Below, piece by piece: positions 14,201 through 29,200 of a DNA stretch of 64,000 bases. Position 1 is the stretch's first letter, and the number at the start of each line of letters is the position of its first letter. A program made the translations under genes and the position numbers. The notes under the pieces are model-generated. The model worked only from the letters and a program-made list of their open reading frames with translations. It did not search any database and was not told the DNA's origin. Source of the DNA: Brachionus manjavacas (Eukaryota; Rotifera; Eurotatoria; Ploima; Brachionidae); contig JAHQIY010000001.1 of the NCBI GenBank assembly GCA_019054805.1, forward strand, positions 11,980,501-12,044,500, in the 5' to 3' direction.

Positions 14201-17200
14201 AGGAAATACCCTTTTTAAAAAAAGACATTTATATTTATTTTTCTATTTTAACTATTAGGATGTTAATATAAACCATAATTATAAATTTTAAATTAATATT
14301 ATTATTTAATATTTTAATTGAATTACATCTCTTATTCTTTAGTTTTTAAACATTCAACATGAACATACTTAGAGATGCATTCCAATTTAGATAAAACAAA
14401 TGAATAAGCTAATTAATGCAGTAAACATGAACATTCAAGTAAAATGTTAAATTAATAAAAAAAATTAACTCACTGTCTTATTGCTCTGTTTTATGTGGAT
14501 TAAAATAAAAATTTAGTAATTAATTTATAAATGAAAAAAAATGTCCGAAAAAATTTTGTGATTATTTAGTATGATTTATTTTGTCGGGTCTTGTTTAATT
14601 CACAATCAAGTGGCTTTGTTACGGAATTGTTAGATTAAGTTAAATTATTTTTTTTATTTAATTGTGAAGTTCAGTTCAAAAGAACAGAATAAATGACAAA
14701 AAATTGATAAAATTTTTTTCTAAAAGTTCAATATTAGTTAAAATTAATTGATTAAAATTCCTTTTTATTACATTTGATTATTTGTTCTTTTAATCAATAA
14801 TAATTCCATTACAAATTAAACGATTTTACTTTTAATATTTAGATTCTACATTACATAATTTATTAAATACTTATCCAAATAAAAAATAATAAAATTCTGA
14901 TAGAAATATTTATTATACTAATCAATTGATGTATGGTCATTAGCTTCATGAATCCAACATAGTGCATTCAAAGTTGCATCAAGTGTCAAAGTCTGCTAAT
15001 GATTTGCAAAATCTCTGCAAAATGCACTACGCTCGAAAATCTAAATTTGCAGAGTCCAACAGGCCTTGATATTTGATACAACTTTGAATGTTGCTCCATG
15101 TCGCAATCATGAAACTTGTTATAAACTTTTAGAAAATTAAAAAAATAATTTTTTTATCATTTTGTACTGAATTCCAAACAACACTTTTACTCTCTTAAAA
15201 AATTCTTCAATTTTTTTAAAGCATTTGATAAAGTTGAGACCGATCTTCGCTAACTTAAACAAATTAATCTTTACCATTCCAAATTAAAGCTAACATTAAA
15301 AGAAATTTTGAGATTTAAATTAATAAACATTTAACAAAAAATAATTTAATTTTGAGAGTAAAATCAGTAAAAATTTTCTGGATGGAAGCAAACAATTTCT
15401 GATTAAACCGACAAAAAATGTTCAATTCAGCTCTTTAATTAAAATTTTGAAAATTCTATATCAGAATTTTTTCTGCTATATTCTAGATCAATTTCCTGGA
15501 AATTAATGTCTGTGGGGTTGATGTCAAAATAGAATCAAGGAATTGAAGGTAATTTTTGATTATTAAGGAAATTAACTTTTGTGAAATTCAGTACAAAAGA
15601 ATAGAACAAAATGATAAAAGTTTAATTTAATTTTTTTCTATATGTTCAAAATTAGTTCTATGAATGTAACATGGTGAAGCATCAATAGTTGCATCATTTA
15701 TTTTAGACTGCAAATGGTGTTCAAATTAAACTACGCTTTAATACATTGAAATTGTATCTATGCTAAATTTGCAAAGTTTAGCAGACTTTGACAGCTGATG
15801 CAAATGTTTTTGCTAGACAAATGTTACATTCACAGAACTAATTTTGAACTTATTGAAAAAATTACCTAAATTTTATTATTTTGTTCTATTCTTTTGTACT
15901 GAATTTCACAAAACCAGTCAAAATTTTATTTGAACAAAATTTAAGAAAACGAAATTAACTTTTTTCCAGTGACGATAGAAGAAAAATTTTAATTGAGAAC
16001 AAATCATAAAAAAAAATCTAAAATTTACAATTTTTTTTTAAATTAAATAAAAGAGAATAAAAGGTGATGCTGATTTTAAAAATTTTAATTTTTTTTAGTT
16101 CTATTTGACTTCCTATTAGGCCAAAAAAATCCATTTCGACGCAGATGTTTTAATTTTTCAATTTATTATATTCTTGACATTTGATTTATTTCTAAATGGC
16201 TATTATTTACCTTCACTGCTAAAATATTTAGTTTTTGTCCAAACTATTTAATTTTTGTCTAAAAAAAAATGTCCGATTTTAACATTTTTTTAAGACTTTT
16301 TTTTGCTTTAAAATTTTTAGTATATGTTTGTTTTTTTTTCCTCGGATTAAATTATATAATTTCTGTCCAAACTAATTAATTTTTGTTCAAAATATTTTAT
16401 GCCAATTTTTTTCTAAAATTTTAAAATGTACAGCACCAAAATGTTAGTCACTCATCTCAAGGATGAGTGCAAAAGACTTAAAATTTCATACCAAGGAAAA
16501 TAAAGTGATTAACAACTTTGTGGCAAGTTGTGAAGCAAGCAATGTTGTTTAACCTGAACAAGAACTCGTTGAGGTGCCATTCATGGTCAAAGAGTAAATA
16601 TAGTTGTGCATATTATATGAAACATTATTATTGTTTTCATATTATAGCTTTAGCAGTAAACTTAAAGTTGGTTACAATACCTACAAAATACATACGTGTA
16701 GCGATTGAACCAAAGGCTAAAGTAGGTCCTTAGTCGAAAGCAAGAGGTGCTTTAGTTAAACAGTAAGGAGTAATATTGGTTATTTCAGGTTTTTGGTGAA
16801 TATTTTTGTAAAAAAATAGACTTTTATTAAATAAAATAGACTATAGTTAAATAAATAAAAAATTTGTAAATATATTTCCTCAATTAAATATATTGGACAT
16901 AAACTAAATAAAAATTTTATAGTGACGTTAATGCCACTTAAATTCATCATTTTCTTGCGCAATCAAATTTTTAAAAAGATCTAGAAGTACTTCACTGAAA
17001 ATTAATTCAACTTAAGGTCAGTATCTAAACCCAAAGGTTAGAAAAAAGACCTCTATTTAAAAATTAAGCTTTACAAGGCATTGAGGTTTTGATTATAAGT
17101 ACAGCATTAAATATTAGAACAAGACTCCAAATGATTCACCAACGACAATGTCATCTCTATCAAAATCTCTTATCTTCCCTCATAGTCTTATCTTCTTTAG

Positions 17201-20200
17201 CTTTGTCTAAAAAAAATTAAACCTCATAATTAAAAAACAAATTTTGAATTCTACTCTGCAAAAAAAGGAACTTTTTCAATTTTTAGTGACGCGCTTAAAT
17301 CTAGAATTTCAATTCTCTAATTCTTTAGAAAAAAAATGTTTTTTTATTATTTGAATTTTTTTTAGACCTATTTTTAAAAAGGCCGCATATTAAAGCGTCA
17401 TTTATTTTGATTAAGCGTCAATAAAATTAATGTAAATTAAATGTATTAGTTGTCATTGAAAAGAATAAATGTAACTTAAATGTATTAATTGTCATAGTCA
17501 AAATGGTAACTTATTTCAATGAACCATGGCTCGAATCTGACGACCCCAAAAAATAATTTGGGGAATCGGGGGGTTATGAAGATATTCATGAGGCTTTCGA
17601 CGAATAAATCAAAGCTCAAGACAACTCAAAGAACACTTTAATTGAAACTGAGGTAGAAGAAGGTAATAATGAGACTACCCTAGCAGCAAATTTCTACAAT
17701 AACGCTATTATCTCATTTAATAATGTTGAAGCATATAATTGGTGTTGATTAAAGCCAAGGATTATTCGAGTTCTTTCCAGCTGAAGCTTGCGACATACCT
17801 TTAGGAAAATAAAGAGGAGTAGGACGACCAAAAAGGAATTAAAAGCATTAGTAATGAAATAATTGAAAATATTTTCTTAATTTTTTTATAATTAAAATTT
17901 TTTTTTTATGACTCTTTGCTTTATAACATTTAATTTTATTATGTGATAACTAATTACTTAAAATGACAACTATTACTTTTAATTTACGATTCATACATTC
18001 AATTGACTAATTAATATAAATAAATGACGATTTGATCTTTTTTTAATAGACGTTTAATCAAAATAAATGACACTTTAATATATTTTCTTTTAAAAATTTA
18101 ATTTTAAATGCCACACTTAAAGTTGATTTTTAAAATAAATGCTTATTCTTATTTCAAAGTTTCAGTTTTTGATGCTGGATGCATGAGGTTGAAAATACTT
18201 TTTTGGTTTCGTTTTATGCAAGAGTATTCGGTAATTTTTTGAGATTTATAAATTAAAAATATTGTTTTCCAAAATGAATCGTACAGTTCTGTTTAAATTA
18301 TATTTTTAATTTCTAAATGTATTCTTCTCTTTTAAATAAAGATATTTTCATTTCTTTTTGTTGTCAAAAGGTAGAACTAAAAAATTATTAATTTTTTTTC
18401 CTCTACTTTAACAAAATTGAGTATTTGAGCAAATATTTATAAGATCAACATCCCCTCTCTGACCACTAATCCTCCCTGTTTGCATGGCTGTCTATTTTTA
18501 CGTTTTAATTTAAATAAATTAAAAATATTTCATGCTAGTGCAAATGGAGAAGTTTTTTTTTTGTTGACAAACAAAAAAAAATTTAATGCTTTCTAATCAG
18601 AGATTATTTTTTTCTGAAAAATAAAAAAAGCTCAAAATACATATTAATTAAGCTTAAAAGTAGATTGAATAAAAAAAGAACATTTTTTAAATGATTAAGG
18701 TAAATTTGACAATTAAAAAGCAAAGCAAAAGAATGAAACAATTAAAAGTAAAACTAACCGAAGCCTTTTTGCCTGGAAAACTAAAAAACTCATCTGGTCC
18801 ATAGCGATGTGGCATTGCTTTTAAAACATTCAATAGTTTGATCGAATTTTTTTTCTAAATAAAATTAAATTAACCAAAAAAATTGATCTCTTAATTTTCT
18901 CTCACCCAAAATTGATCTTCGCCTTTGAGCCAGCTGAAAACTGCCTTCAACTCTTCCACAGTAATGTTATAATTTGCCAAAACAGTCAGCATTTCGACAA
19001 TAAGATCAGCACACACTTGATCGGCGCCTTCGAGCTCATGCAAAGCGGTCTCCACCAGACCAATATCAACACACGCTTGCAAATTCAAGTAGCTTTTGCG
19101 CAGTATGGCTGTGAACAGACTCCAAAGCTCGGCCTTGAGGTGCCCATCGGCACATTTTATCACCTGCATCATCAGCAAAATAGTCGTGTGATTTTTGATG
19201 ACAAAATTTTTCTCCAAATCGAATTCACCATCCACTAGCATGTTTAGGACATAGTTGCATACATCTTTGTTGGCCACCTGATTTTGACGCACCTTATCAA
19301 TCAGTTCATCAAATGGCAGCTTTTTTATGTCCAGTTGGGCATTAGAGTCACTCTCGCTCCTACTCTCTTCATTTTCTTCAGCCGATAGGTGCTGGTCTTG
19401 GTCAACCCCGGGCTCAAGGTCTTCTTTTGTTTCCTCGCTCTCTTTTTCCACACTTGTCTGTGGCTGCTCAGCTTTTTCCACTGGTTTAGCCTCGTCCAGC
19501 TCTTCGGCCTCATCGGGCTTAGAGCCTAGCGAGAAGTATGTGAACTCAGCATTTGCCTGGGACTCAGTGTGCCGCTCTTCTGGCTGCTCTAGCGTCTCGT
19601 CTTCAATCGGAGAAGGTTCTTGCTCCGGCTCTGTTGAGTTGACCGGGCTTTCTTTCAACTGATCGCTTGGATCATCCATTGTTCTAAATAAATTTTAACA
19701 CAAAAAAGTTTTAATTTAAAATAATGATTCGTCATCAAAAAATAATTAAAACGTGTACAATTTTTTTTAATTAAATGCAAATGAGTCATTAGATTCAGGG
19801 AAAAAATTAATTCTGAAAAATGTAGATTGCCGAGTATGTTGGTAACCAAATTTGAATGATCACTACCTGAATAAATTCGAAAATTTATTAAAATATTTCT
19901 AGTTTTTTTATTTTTTATATTTTTTTTTGTTCATGTATAGATTGCTTTGTGAATTATTCAAACAGGACGAAAAAGAGAAATAAATTTTCTAGTCTTTACA
20001 CCTGTGGTTGACGATTAAACGAATTTATTAAGAAAAAAAGAATTTCTTTCTAAAAATTCGATTTCGAATGCAGTCTACTAGGCCTTGATTAAATCTAAGT
20101 TTTTTTTGTGCTTTTATGCTCAAAATTGCTATAATTAATTAAAATTCATAAATTTCAAATCGAAATCAATGTTAATAAATTAATGATATTTTGACATTGG

Positions 20201-23200
20201 AAATATTTGTCAATGTATTTATTTAAAGATTGACTAGTTTTAACATTATGGTAAATCTAGGTTAGACTTTATGTTTAGTATAATAATTTATGAATGGAGT
20301 TTGCCATGTCAAGTTTCAAGTGTTTCTTAAAGGATAAGTAGACCGGTACCGAAAATGCTCAAATGTCACGGCATTGTAAAATTCAAAATAAAAACTCAGA
20401 ACAAAAAAAAAACTCAATAAATTTTTTTCTCAAAGACCAAAACTAGTTCTGTTAATTGTTTCAGCTGACACTTTTAATATTTTTATTTGATTAAAATTAA
20501 AATAAGGGCTCATGCACAGATACAAAGATAATTTAAAAATTTAATTTTTGTTGGTAAAAATATTTAACAGATCACATCATATTTAAATAATAAAATTGAA
20601 AAATGCTTAAATTTTTCACAAATTTTAAAAAATGTTTATTTTTTTTAAAGCTCACGTAAATTTCCGTAATTAACTGAAATTCTCTAAAATTTTTGAAATT
20701 AAATTCTATTTAATAAAATAGCAATATTTAATAAATTGATTATTCTTTTTAATAAATTGTAATGTATTGAATTTAAATGATTTTTTTTTATTTTGACTGA
20801 AATAAATGAAGAGTTAATTAGTCTTTGAAATAGATTAGAGCATTAGCCTGTTGATCAACCTTGTAAATTAAACTTAAACTCTTGAAAAATTATTTTTAAT
20901 AAAAATATTTAATAGATCACATTAAGTTTGAATTTTACTCAAATTTTAAAAATAACACTAAATTTTTTTAAAGTTCACAGGAATTACCTTAATTAACTGG
21001 AATTCTCTTAAATTTTGGAAAAATTATTAAAAAAGACTCGTTTTTTAAGAGGATTTTGCTGATTGTTCATTTTTTTATCAAAAAGTTAATTATTAGTATT
21101 TTTGATTGCAAAAAAAAACATACGAAAATTAAACTTATTTATTTTTAAATCCACAAAAAGGACCGTATTTTTGAATATTAATAAATTAAGAAAAAAAAAT
21201 TTCTAAATTTACGTAAAATATCATTATTAAAGGTAAAAGAGTTATAATATTTTAACCCATTTTATTTTAATTTTTTAAGTCCTTTTTCTCTAAAATAATT
21301 TTATTTTACAAGGACGATTAAAATCAATACCAAAATTTTTTTATTTATCTCCCCAAATATTAAAAAAACTCCTAATTATGAAGTTTATACGTAAAAAAAT
21401 TGATTAAAACTAAATTAAATAGAAATCCACTACTTTTAACTTATTGAAACTTTTTATAAAAAAATGATAACAAATTTGAGAAAAAGTACCTAAATTATCT
21501 GATTTTACGTTAAAAGTTTCGAAGTCTGTTGGTTGAATTAATTGTAAAATTTAAATTTACTTTATGTTTCGTAAATTTTTGGTTAGGTACTTTTTGATTT
21601 TATAACAAATTAATTTTTTTATAAATTTTTTTGACAACTCTTTGAGTTTTTTTTTAATTTTTGCAGTTGCATTTTTCTCAATAAATTCAATAAATTTTTG
21701 AATTTTCTGTTTCTTTAACAAATCTAAAACTAATTTTTATTTTTTATGCATAAAAGGAGAATTCGTTTTCGCTTTAGACTTAATTTAATTAAAAATAAAA
21801 AAGTTGAAATTCAAAAATTTTCGAAAAAATCTTTTTTTTAACTAGTTGAACTCAATATAACCCGTTGCTTAAGGGCCCGAAATTTAATTTAATAAATTCG
21901 ATTTTTTTTAATAAACAAAAATCTTGATCAGGTTACTAATCTGCTTTGAGACAAAAAAAAATGGACAGTTCAAGATGTCTAGTACTTTTTAAAATTTTTC
22001 AAAAATAATTTTTACGTCGATCAAACACTGTTTAATCAGACAAATAACTTAATATCAATTTTTTGAGTTTTTTTTAAATAAAATAATTCATTTTTTTAAT
22101 ATCCAGTTAGCAAAAAAAAAAAAATATTTTTGAACTTTAATAAAAGATCTTAAAAATTTCTTCTTTTTTTTTTATTTAATCAAAATATGCATATATTTAA
22201 AAGAAAATTTTTAATTTTTTTATTAAAGAAAAGAATGGAGTCTTCAAAAAATAAATACTTAGTGTTATTTTTTATTAGCTCGCTTGCGGAAATTTGCAAT
22301 TTTGATTTAATAGGTTATATATTTTGTCCTAATTTAAAGTAGAAGCAGGAGTAATAACGGGTGAAAGCAAAAAATGGCACAAAATTAATTTTAAAATAAA
22401 AACAATAATTTTTATTTAACAAAGGCTTTAAATTTTTTTTAAAAATTATAAGTGAACCCTACTATTTTGAAAAAATAATATCAGTTAAGGTATTTAACTC
22501 TATGACAACGTATGATATCGAGCCTAGAGCGTGCAGTCTTGGCATGGTCTTGGCACAACCTTTGAGTTCATATTGCTCAGACAAATGCGAGTTGCTTAAG
22601 ATTTTTGGCCTTTCAATCATCCTCATAAACTTTAGCTTTAAAATTTCTTCGATTGGTCGTGCTTTTGGTACGACCTATGCTAGATTTACTTTTTTGGCAA
22701 CATACTTTGAATTTTTAATCCAACACATTATTCTGTAGCATGATGCTAAGTCGGGCTAAATACATAATTGCCATCCAGATAATATTCTTTAATCATTTGT
22801 TCAAGTCGTTTCCAAATACACTCTCCAAGGTAGACATGTTGATTTACCGTTAAACCACTAGGTACAAAATATGGTTCGCTTATTCCGCGTTGTGAAATTG
22901 CCAACCAGACCATTAATTTTTCTTCAAATTTTTTAACGTACTTGTTCTTTACACTCTCCAGCGACATCTTGTTAACGTTACTGCTATAAAGTGAATCGCT
23001 TTACAACTTCATCTTTTGGCAAATTTTATGGACATAGCACTTCTTTGCAATTTAATATGTTTTTTTTTTCAAACTGTAAAATCTAACCTATAATTAAATA
23101 TAAAGAAATAAAATATAAAAAAATTAAAGACCCATAAATCTCGAGTTCATAACAAAATTATTTGTTAAAGAGGAAAAAAAAAATTTTTTAAAACTCAATT

Positions 23201-26200
23201 CACTCCAAAGACTAATGCCAAAACTAGATTCTTCAGAAAAAAATATTATCAGAGCGAAAATTAAATATTGGGGTTGTGAAGTTCGCTTCAATTCGATCAT
23301 TTCAATTCAGAAAAACTGGAATAACTTTTTTACAAAAAGAGATAATTTAGAGAATACTTTTTAATGGGCTGCAAAATGCAGAAAATTGCAAAGTATTTTG
23401 CAGACTTATTTTACTGCATTAAGCAAATTTGATTATAATTAAGCATTTTACAGAACTGAATTATCTCTTTTAGTAAAAAAATTATTCAAGTTTTTCTGAA
23501 TTGAAACGACCGAATTGAAATGAACTTCACAATCCCTTAAATATTCTTTTTATATTTTTTAATATTTTAATTTTCATTTTTTTAAAACTTCATTAATAAA
23601 TTATTCTATGATTAAATGATTATAAATAATAGAATAATTTAAGAATTTCTAATTGAAAGCAGCTACGTAAAGCAAATTAGCAGAGTTGTTTAAAAGTCTC
23701 AAATTAAAGTCCAGACTTTAAAATTTTTAAAAAAAAAAAATTAAAGATAAAGACAATTTATTATTTTAAAATACTTAAAGAATTTTTCTAGTCATTATAT
23801 TCATCGTGAAAAAAAAAACAAAAGTCTTTGACTCGGACTTTGGAAAAAAAAATTCCGGACTTGGGCTTGACTTGTGACTTTTAAACAACTCTGCAAATTA
23901 GATAAAATAAATATTCATATCGTCTAATTTTTTTTATAAAAAGATGATGACCAGCGCAGTAAAAAATCTTGAATTAATAAAATCAACTTAGTATAATTCT
24001 TGATAATAAATAAATGAAAAATCCATATTTAACTGAAAAAAAATAGACAAGATATAATTTGCATTATATTTGTTTGAAGCAATGATTTTTAATTATTTCT
24101 ATTATTGAGCCAAATATTTAACATTTGATCAAACAAAATTTCACACGAAAGTTAATGCCTTCAAATAGTGCAACGATAATGGAACATAGACGGAAATTGA
24201 AAATGGAAAAATTAAAATTTATACTCAAAAAAAACCAACTTTAAATATTTATTTAGTCTATTTAATGGACTCGATAATATTTTACATTATTTATTGAATT
24301 TGAATCGCATTAAGATTTAAGTGAAATTTTTATTATAAATTTAATCAACTTCAATCTCTAGAAAATAAAGTCAGGAGGTTTCTTTTTTAAAGCCAAATGA
24401 TTATGTCAAATAGGATTTTAATAATATAATTAATATTTTTGTTAGATAAGATTTTCTTTTAATTGGAATTAAATTTATTCTTTGTCGAAAAAAAAGACGT
24501 GCAAAATTTTGCCTAATGTTCATTAGACAAAAGTGAAGTCATCAAAATATTTTGTTTCAGATTTAGGAATTAAATTACTCCTAGTTGTCTAAATTTTTAA
24601 AATGGAAATTTTCAAAAATACTTTTATTGAGATTAGAGCATTAGAGAAAACAATAAAATTTGGATTTATTTCCACAAAAGTTATTATGTAACTGTATTAA
24701 AGCTCTAAGGGATTTGGTTGTCTTTTTGAAAGACTAATTTCTTTTTTATCAATCAAATGTAAAAGCCTTAATACTCTCTGAAATTATTTCTAAGACACTA
24801 GTGTAATAGTGATACTAAATTCCTGGTTTTGCTACCAATGCAAATAGGTAAAAATGTTCATCCGATTTTCTTTCAAATAAATTACTTCCGATTAGTTCCT
24901 AAATATTTTCGTAGATTTTTATTTTAATAATAATTAGCTTTCGATTATTCATTAGATTTTCATTAAATCTAAATTTTAAATCAAGCAAAGTGAAAAAGAC
25001 TGGTGTGATGGAAGAATAAAATTCTCCGAAATAAAACAATAAATCAGGCTTTATTTTAATTTGAAAAAAATTTAGAATAAGATAAAAAGATTTTGATGAA
25101 TTACGAATTTTTGTGAGCAATGCCATTTTTTAATTAAGAGAATACCGCGGGCGTTGTGTTTGTGCTTATTTTATTAATCGAGAGAGTTTTCATATTTAAT
25201 CATTTCGTAATTGAACTAGTAAGCAAACAGGATTAAAATATCTATAAATAAACAAATCAATATTTTAAATTAGACTTTAAAACAAAGAGTTATTGATTAA
25301 AAATTTCAAAATTTTTGGTTGCCAATTCGAACCCAAATTAAAAAAACACATTTAAATCCATTTAAAAATTGCTTTGCCAAAATTATTTTATTTATAATCA
25401 AAAGGAAAAACGAACGCGAAAAAACCTTGTGATTTAGGAAAAAAAAATCCGCTTTCAAAATTTCAATCCTATCAGTTTTATGCCATTTTTTTCTTTTCTA
25501 TTTAGAAAATTCATCAAATAATTGTCTAATCTTTAATTATTAATCTAAGTTTGTTTGAGTAAATTAAATTTATGCAACATGAGAATATGGTGTAATTCAA
25601 TCAGGAAGCATATATTATTTGTTTAAAACTAAATGGGATAAATCAAAAGTTTCCGAGTAAAAAAATTATGCCTTTCTATCAAGGCTAGATTGAATTCCAT
25701 TAAGCAGCCTTGATAAAATAAAAAAATTTATTTACTTGTTTTAAAAATAAGTAGTCCTGGATATTTTGACATTTTTTCGCCAAATGTTTTGGTAACGCTA
25801 TTTAAAATAAAAAACTCATCTAAATTAGAAGTGGGTGCAGCCAGTCGGGGTCCAGTGGTTTAGGATTTCGGCTTAGCAGGAGGTTAGGGTCTTTTTAATA
25901 AATAAATCTTAAGTTTAATTTAGGGATTTTTTTTTATCAAAAATACCAGTTAGGAAAAATTATTTTTTTTGGTGCCCTTTAATATCTGCGATATATGAAA
26001 CAAAAATTTGATAGTCAATTAATCATGTGAAAGTGGACTTTATTCTCATGAGACAAATTAGTCTTTTTTAAAGAAAGGTAATCGAATTTTTTTAAAACAT
26101 TGAGTTCAAATTTTTCAATTTGGCTTTTTCAGAAAAATAAAAGTTAATTGAAAGAACGAGTCAAGACGACTCTTTCTTTTTTCTCTATTTTGAACATTAA

Positions 26201-29200
26201 TTAATACATTAATTTTAAGAGATTATATAAAATTGATAAAAAATAATTTGTTTGTACTAAATCATTTTAGTTTGTTGATTTTTAATTAATCTTATAATTT
26301 CAAATGATGAATTTGTTTGTAAGTGTTAAGGAAGTGTTTTAGAAAACTTAAGAATGCTGAAACTAATGCGGGTCCTGCAGAAAAGCATTCGATCAGAAAT
26401 ATGTCTTTAAAAGATTTTAATTTAATTAATATGTTAAAAATTAAGTTTAACAAATATAATTGATGAAATCTATTTTTTTTGAAGAGGAAAAAAATTGAAA
26501 ATATTCAAAAGTTTTATAGAAAATTGATATCAAAAATAATAATTATTTGTAAAGTAGACTTAAAAAAATTGCTCCTTTGGAAATCGGATACACGACTAGC
26601 GCTTGGAAATCATGGGGCACGGAAATAAGGAAAGAAAGTTCAATATCAGATAACTAAAAATAAGAAAGGGCTTTGTTGCTTAAATTTTCCCTCGCGTGAT
26701 TTAAGTTTGGAAATTTAATAATTATTTTGGTATTGACAAAAAAATCAAATATAAGCGATATCTTTAGCTACCAAATGATAAATAGTACATGAAGGATAAA
26801 TTAAATTTCTGTAGAGGTGTCTAATCTTCTTTATTAAGCTTTGCTTTTAAAAATAATTAATAAAAATCATGTTTGAACAGATGATTTTTTTAACGACGCT
26901 AAATGTCAAAATTAAAAGATTTAATCTTAAATATAATTTAAAAAAATTTATTATCTTTAATTTTTTTTGTTTCTTTTTTACTGTAGTAAAATTTTATGGT
27001 TCAGTGTAACAAGATTTTTAAATTAAAAAATCAAGATAAAAAAATCTTAATAAATGAATGAAAAAGATTATATGGTTCAGTTCTTTTGATCACCAAATTT
27101 TCTTCTTTTTTTCAGAGCAGTAAATATTTGACATTTTTGATTATATTAAAATAAAAATTATTTTCTGATCAAATTTTATAAAATTTAGTTTATTTTTAAT
27201 TTATTTTGTGTAGCTGTATCGCGCTTTAGTTCATTCAGATTATTTCATAAGTTCAAAAAAATAAATAAAATAAATATGAAAATTGAGTCAACATAAAAAA
27301 TTGGGAAAAGTCCTTTGACGCATAACAAAATACCTTTTTAGCATGAATAAAAATTTTTTTTTCGCATAAAAAGAAATAAAAAATAGCAGCATAAAAAATT
27401 TGTTAGAATTTCGTAAAAGTGTTAATTTTATGAATAGACGAATGACCTTGAAAATAGACAATAAACTGTTATGATGATTTGCTAAAACAATCAAGACTTA
27501 TGTCTTTTGATTTTTTTTAACGATAGCATTCGGTAAACGAGACCATTTGAATTCTGGACATTGAGCAGAATTAAATGTAATTAAATTTTTCAAATTATTT
27601 CAATAGCAGTTTGGATAGTTAGCAGCTCTCTTTTGGTAAAAAAATTTTTTATTCTGCTATTTAAGCTTTCAAGTGAATTTTTTGTTGTAGCAAAGCCGGT
27701 ATGTGACAAATAGACTTCTGGTGATCATTTTTTATTTTAATGCTATAATGATTTATTTTAATCTATATTGCTTTTTATTCATATATTGTATTTTTAAATA
27801 AAAATAAATTTTAAAATAAAATCTCAGAAAGAAAATTATATCTTAACAAGTTCAAATAATACGCTTTTAGAAAAAACAATAACATGCTTAACTAAATTGT
27901 CTTTATGCTATTAATTTTTTTTTCATGCTTTTTTTTTATGCGGCAAAAACCCTCGCCCTAAAAAATTTAAAGAGTTAAAGAAACTATTGAAATTAAAATA
28001 GTAAAAATTAAGTCAGTTAGTTGAGAAGTTAGATTAGATGTATTCAAAGTTTAAAGCGATAGTAAGAGCAAATTACACAATGATAAAAAAATTTCTTGGT
28101 AAGGTCTTAATGTAATGCTTCGTGTGGGTTTCTGATCCGTTACGGTTAAGTGTTTTTTGATCGATCTTCAGTTATTGATTTACTTGACTGTTGTACGATC
28201 GAAAGAGGGGTCCCTATGACACTTCTCAATGCCTTTTTTGTATACTTTTCAATATACGGAAAAACTAGACTACTCTGTGCTTGAGTTGGTCAATTTATGA
28301 CCAGGTCTTTCGCCTAGTCCCTAGGGCCTCAAAGAACGAAGCAAAAGGATTTTTTTATAGTAGGATACTTTTCAGTAACCTGATAGATGACTTTTCAATC
28401 ACCTATAAAATTTAACTAAAAGATACTTTTCAATATCTTGATAAGATATAATTTTTTTTCTGAGATTTTATTTTAAAATTTATTTTTATTTAAAAATACA
28501 ATATATGAAAATTACAAAGTTGTAAGAGTTTTTCTTATTAACTTTTCTAAAAATAACTTCAAGGTTAAAATTTATTAAAATTTTATATTTTCCTTTTTTA
28601 TTCTTGAAATTACATCTTTACATAAATAACAAAGTTAAAAATGGGAAAGGTGAAAAAAAATTATTATATCTAAATTCAGACTCAGCAAAAATTCTGCAAA
28701 CGAATTAAGCTTTATTATTTTAACCTTTCGTCATGGCATATTTATTTCAAAGTAAGGGCAGTTTTTGCAGAGGTTGAATTTAAGTTTAACAAATTTCTCC
28801 TTTAAACAGATTTAATTTTTATAAAGAATCTTCTTTAGAAATTATCTTCATTGTAGAAAACTATCTGCTTCTTTAATTTTACTGTTAAATTAAATAGTTT
28901 TTAAATGAGTGAGTTTAGCAAAATGATTGCAAATAAAATGCAGACCACACAGCATGTTTCAAAGCTACAAATTATTAATTTCTTTTTAAAAAGATAATAA
29001 TTTTATAAAAAAAATTTCTCTGTTACTCGTTCAAATTTTATAAATAAATCTAATTTAAACAGTTTATTAATTTAATCAAATAAAAATATAATTTAAATAA
29101 TTTCTTTTCTTATCAAACAAATTTTATGCCTTGCGTAAAAAAAATGATTTAAAAAAAAATGTTTTACAAACAATAAGAATTTAATTTTAAACAAAATTTT

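Larger units (their letters stand above)
14211..18758 (-). other. Neurobeachin intron (4.5 kb) with MULE-type relics
   Basis: Contains two related MITEs (14661-15178 and 15577-15915), a MULE transposase fragment with SWIM finger (16430-16770) and a 0.69 kb TIR element with coding debris (17390-18078). AT-rich sequence elsewhere. Confidence 0.75.

Noticed and set aside
16518-16733. 71-codon ORF as an independent gene
   Set aside because: Its sequence is the SWIM end of a MULE transposase with stops on both sides, so it is a transposon relic.
19327-19662. 111-codon Ser-rich plus-strand ORF
   Set aside because: Antisense shadow of the acidic Glu/Ser-rich neurobeachin N-terminus.
22502-22738. 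78-codon plus-strand ORF
   Set aside because: It is the antisense of the mariner-like transposase fossil, whose homology is on the minus strand.
27288-27494. 68-codon hydrophobic minus-strand ORF
   Set aside because: Phe/Leu/Lys-rich translation typical of AT-rich noncoding DNA; no motif or splice support.
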